Origin: Flavobacterium johnsoniae
Lineage (GTDB): Bacteria; Bacteroidota; Bacteroidia; Flavobacteriales; Flavobacteriaceae
Assembly (NCBI RefSeq): GCF_001879205.1
Contig: NZ_MLFK01000013.1
Span: 124,001-188,000, forward strand
Reading direction: 5' to 3'
Length of the DNA: 64,000 bases
Below, piece after piece: positions 62,229 to 64,000 of the stretch (positions within the stretch are counted from its first letter, which is position 1; every line of letters starts with the position of its first letter). A model generated the notes under the pieces. The model made no database searches. It was given only the letters and a program-made list of their open reading frames with translations, and had not been told where the DNA came from. Both the position numbers and the translations under genes were made by a program.

Positions 62229-62774
62229 ATGGCAGCATCAAACTTCAATTTACAACCTGATTTCTTAGAAAATGAAATCACAAAGTTAATTCCGTTAGAA
62301 GAAAAACATTTTGAAGCACTATTTAAAGCCGCTTCCGACCCTTTAATCTGGGAACAGAATCCTGTAAAAGACCGATACACAAGAGAAGGTTTTAAAACTT
62401 ATTTTGATATTATAATTACAAAAGGCTCATTCTTAATTCTGGATAAACAAACCAATGAAATAATGGGAACAACTAGTTTTTATGATTACAATCCAGAAAA
62501 ATCGAGTGTTGGAATTGGTTATACTTTCATTACAAGAAAATATTGGGGCGGGCCCTATAATAACTCAAATAAAAAATTAATGATTGATTATGCTTTTCAA
62601 CACATTAACTCAGTGCTCTTTCATGTCGGGGCAGAGAATTTTCGTTCTCAAAAAGCCGTTTTAAAACTTGGAGCAGAAAAAATCAATGATATAATGTTTA
62701 CAATCAATGGTGTAGACGTACCCTATTTTGAATACGAACTTTGTAAGATGGAGAATGTGAAATGTGAAATGTGA
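62229..62774 (+). CDS. GNAT family N-acetyltransferase (RimJ/RimL-like)
   Basis: The 181-residue protein has I-G-Y-T-F-I-T-R-K-Y-W-G, N-K-K-L-M-I-D-Y-A-F and E-N-F-R-S-Q-K-A-V-L-K-L-G-A-E-K, the motif set of ribosomal-protein- or amino-acid-type acetyltransferases. The canonical Q/R-x-x-G-x-G/A loop is less clear here (W-G-G-P-Y-N-N-S-N). Its last codons run into the following repeat array, so the exact C-terminus (E-N-V-K-C-E-M) is partly repeat-derived. Confidence 0.88.
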   Translation: MAASNFNLQPDFLENEITKLIPLEEKHFEALFKAASDPLIWEQNPVKDRYTREGFKTYFDIIITKGSFLILDKQTNEIMGTTSFYDYNPEKSSVGIGYTFITRKYWGGPYNNSNKKLMIDYAFQHINSVLFHVGAENFRSQKAVLKLGAEKINDIMFTINGVDVPYFEYELCKMENVKCEM

Positions 62775-62926
62775 AAATGTAAAAAGTGAATGGTGAGTTG
62801 GGAACCGCTAAAAAAGACGAATTCTAACTTTTAACATTTACTTTTAAATTTACATTTCACATTTTCACATTTCACATTTCACATTTCACATTTTCACAAC
62901 TCACATTTTTACATTCCCACAAAAAA
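62753..62926. repeat. GTGAAAT / ATTTCAC word array
   Basis: GTGAAAT words on the left (62757-62790) and ATTTCAC/TTTTCACA words on the right (62851-62917) are reverse complements, giving a large imperfect hairpin. The left end overlaps the last codons of the GNAT gene. Confidence 0.8.
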
Positions 62927-62933
62927 ATAAAAA

Positions 62934-63515
62934 ATGAAAAGAATAACCGTTTTCTGTGCTTCTAGTTTTGGCACTGAAAAAATTTACGAAGAACAAGCAA
63001 CAGCTTTGGGCAAGACATTAGCCGAACAAAATATAGAACTAGTTTATGGCGGAGCAAATGTAGGTTTGATGGGTGCTGTCGCTGACGGAGCTTTAAACGC
63101 AGGCGGAAAAGTAATTGGTGTGCTTCCAAACTTTTTAAGATCTAAAGAAATTGCTCATTTAGGCTTAACAGAATTAGTTTTGGTAGAAAGCATGCACGAA
63201 AGAAAAACCAAAATGAATGACTTATGCGATGGCGTAATTGCACTTCCCGGCGGTTTTGGAACACTCGAAGAACTTTTCGAAATGCTGACTTGGGCACAAT
63301 TAGGATTACATAAAAAACCAATCGCAATTTTAAACGTAAATGGATTTTACGATTCACTTATAGAATTATTGCAAACAATGACAGAAAAAGGATTGCTGAA
63401 AGAAGTCAATCAAAAAATGCTATTGGTTAGTGATTCTATTGACGATTTATTAGATCAAATGAGAAATTACACTGCGCCAACGGTTGGAAAATGGATTGAC
63501 AAAAGCAAATCTTAA
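62934..63515 (+). CDS. LOG family protein (cytokinin riboside phosphoribohydrolase-like, TIGR00730)
   Basis: The 193-residue protein has C-A-S-S-F-G-T at the start, V-Y-G-G-A-N-V-G-L-M-G, and the signature P-G-G-F-G-T-L-E-E-L-F-E. This is the LOG family of nucleotide phosphoribohydrolases, which remove ribose phosphate from adenosine-type monophosphates. In bacteria the role is often purine recycling. The stop is 11 nt from the convergent AraC gene's stop. Confidence 0.93.
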   Translation: MKRITVFCASSFGTEKIYEEQATALGKTLAEQNIELVYGGANVGLMGAVADGALNAGGKVIGVLPNFLRSKEIAHLGLTELVLVESMHERKTKMNDLCDGVIALPGGFGTLEELFEMLTWAQLGLHKKPIAILNVNGFYDSLIELLQTMTEKGLLKEVNQKMLLVSDSIDDLLDQMRNYTAPTVGKWIDKSKS

Positions 63516-63526
63516 ATTCGCTTTTG

Positions 63527-64000
63527 TCAAACACTTTTAAACTGCTTTTTATAGTCACTTGGATTTAATCCGGTATGTTTTTTAAACAATCGGTTTAAGT
63601 GACTGGCATCGCTAAAACCAAATTCATATACAATTTCATTGATCTGCATATTGGTATATTTCAATCGGGTTTCAATGAGTTTTACTTTGTATGCGATTGT
63701 ATATTCCTGTATGCTCTGCCCTGTTTTAGTTTTAAAATACTCGCTGATATATGTTGGTGAAACATTAAAGGCTGCCGCCATATTCGATGCTTTTAACTGA
63801 TCGGGCTGATAGATGTTCTGATGAACATAATGCAGTAAATCCAGACTCGGTACTACATTCGACTGATTGAGATTTAGCGGCGCAATCAGCGAAATATTTC
63901 TCGCAGCAATCGTAATGATCGTATTCAGAATCTGCTTAATAACTTCCTGTTGCTGCGGAAAATTACTGTTTTGTTCTTTTATAAGCGCTTCGATCATCGC
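63527..64000 (-). CDS. AraC family transcriptional regulator, partial (N-terminus outside window)
   Basis: The reading frame stays open to the right edge, so the gene continues beyond 64000. The visible 158 codons cover the end of the N-terminal region and the double helix-turn-helix (M-A-A-A-F-N-V-S-P-T-Y-I-S-E-Y-F-K and I-V-Y-E-F-G-F-S-D-A-S-H-L-N-R-L-F-K). It is convergent with the LOG gene. Effector and targets are not visible. Confidence 0.9.
   Translation of the reverse strand, partial: AMIEALIKEQNSNFPQQQEVIKQILNTIITIAARNISLIAPLNLNQSNVVPSLDLLHYVHQNIYQPDQLKASNMAAAFNVSPTYISEYFKTKTGQSIQEYTIAYKVKLIETRLKYTNMQINEIVYEFGFSDASHLNRLFKKHTGLNPSDYKKQFKSV

Overview
The window is AT-rich chromosomal DNA from a member of the Bacteroidota, most likely a Flavobacterium or close relative. 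The evidence is two SusC/SusD pairs, promoters of the Bacteroidota type (TTTG, about 19 nt, TAnnTTTG), families typical of the phylum (DUF4293, DUF3667, DUF4919, a Rho with a long disordered insert), ornithine aminotransferase beside an Lrp regulator, and many short wordy intergenic hairpins. No rRNA, tRNA, CRISPR array, transposase or phage gene was seen.

Region 1 (1-20319) is a sulfur island. It opens with the 3' end of a susC-like gene and a susD-like gene. Next come a formylglycine-type sulfatase, paired DUF1254/DUF1214-like membrane proteins, a 39-residue membrane peptide, a fatty acid hydroxylase-superfamily enzyme, an SdsA1-type alkylsulfatase broken by a one-base frameshift, a rhodanese-thioredoxin fusion, a second sulfatase and a YeiH-family putative sulfate exporter. 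No glycoside hydrolase or polysaccharide lyase is present, so the locus looks built to take sulfur from sulfate esters rather than to eat a polysaccharide. After a 570-nt gap come a third sulfatase, serine acetyltransferase, cysteine synthase, a family 2A encapsulin shell protein and its cargo cysteine desulfurase. The gap carries a consensus promoter and a 28-codon leader ORF ending FCYMCSCC-stop. My main proposal is that this operon, which runs from sulfate-ester cleavage through cysteine synthesis to a sulfur nanocompartment, is controlled by translation of a cysteine-rich leader peptide.

Region 2 (20400-33700) is mostly housekeeping: a DUF1810 protein, rocD with a divergent Lrp-type regulator, a dienelactone-hydrolase-like enzyme, DUF3667 and M28 peptidase proteins, rho, DUF4293, a NarL-type two-component system, a small phosphoesterase, truA and an MsbA-like ABC exporter.

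Region 3 (33717-43580) is a regulated uptake locus. A LytS-type kinase gene and a LytTR-type regulator gene flank a large zinc metalloprotease and a second SusC/SusD pair. A 13-nt direct repeat with a 21-nt period lies just upstream of the metalloprotease gene and is a good candidate LytTR operator.

Region 4 (43791-64000) holds mixed single genes and short operons: a degenerate HNH-like protein, lpd, DUF2314-ankyrin, TPM, SUFU-domain, arginase-family, GNAT, DUF1801, DUF2975 with an XRE regulator, flavodoxin-fold oxidoreductase, FabZ-like, SRPBCC, NmrA with AraC, serine hydrolase, MBL, lactonase and LOG-family genes, and a partial AraC gene at the right edge. It shows decay (a DUF4180 gene with an internal stop, a YdeI-like gene shortened next to a repeat) and has many intergenic hairpin repeats.
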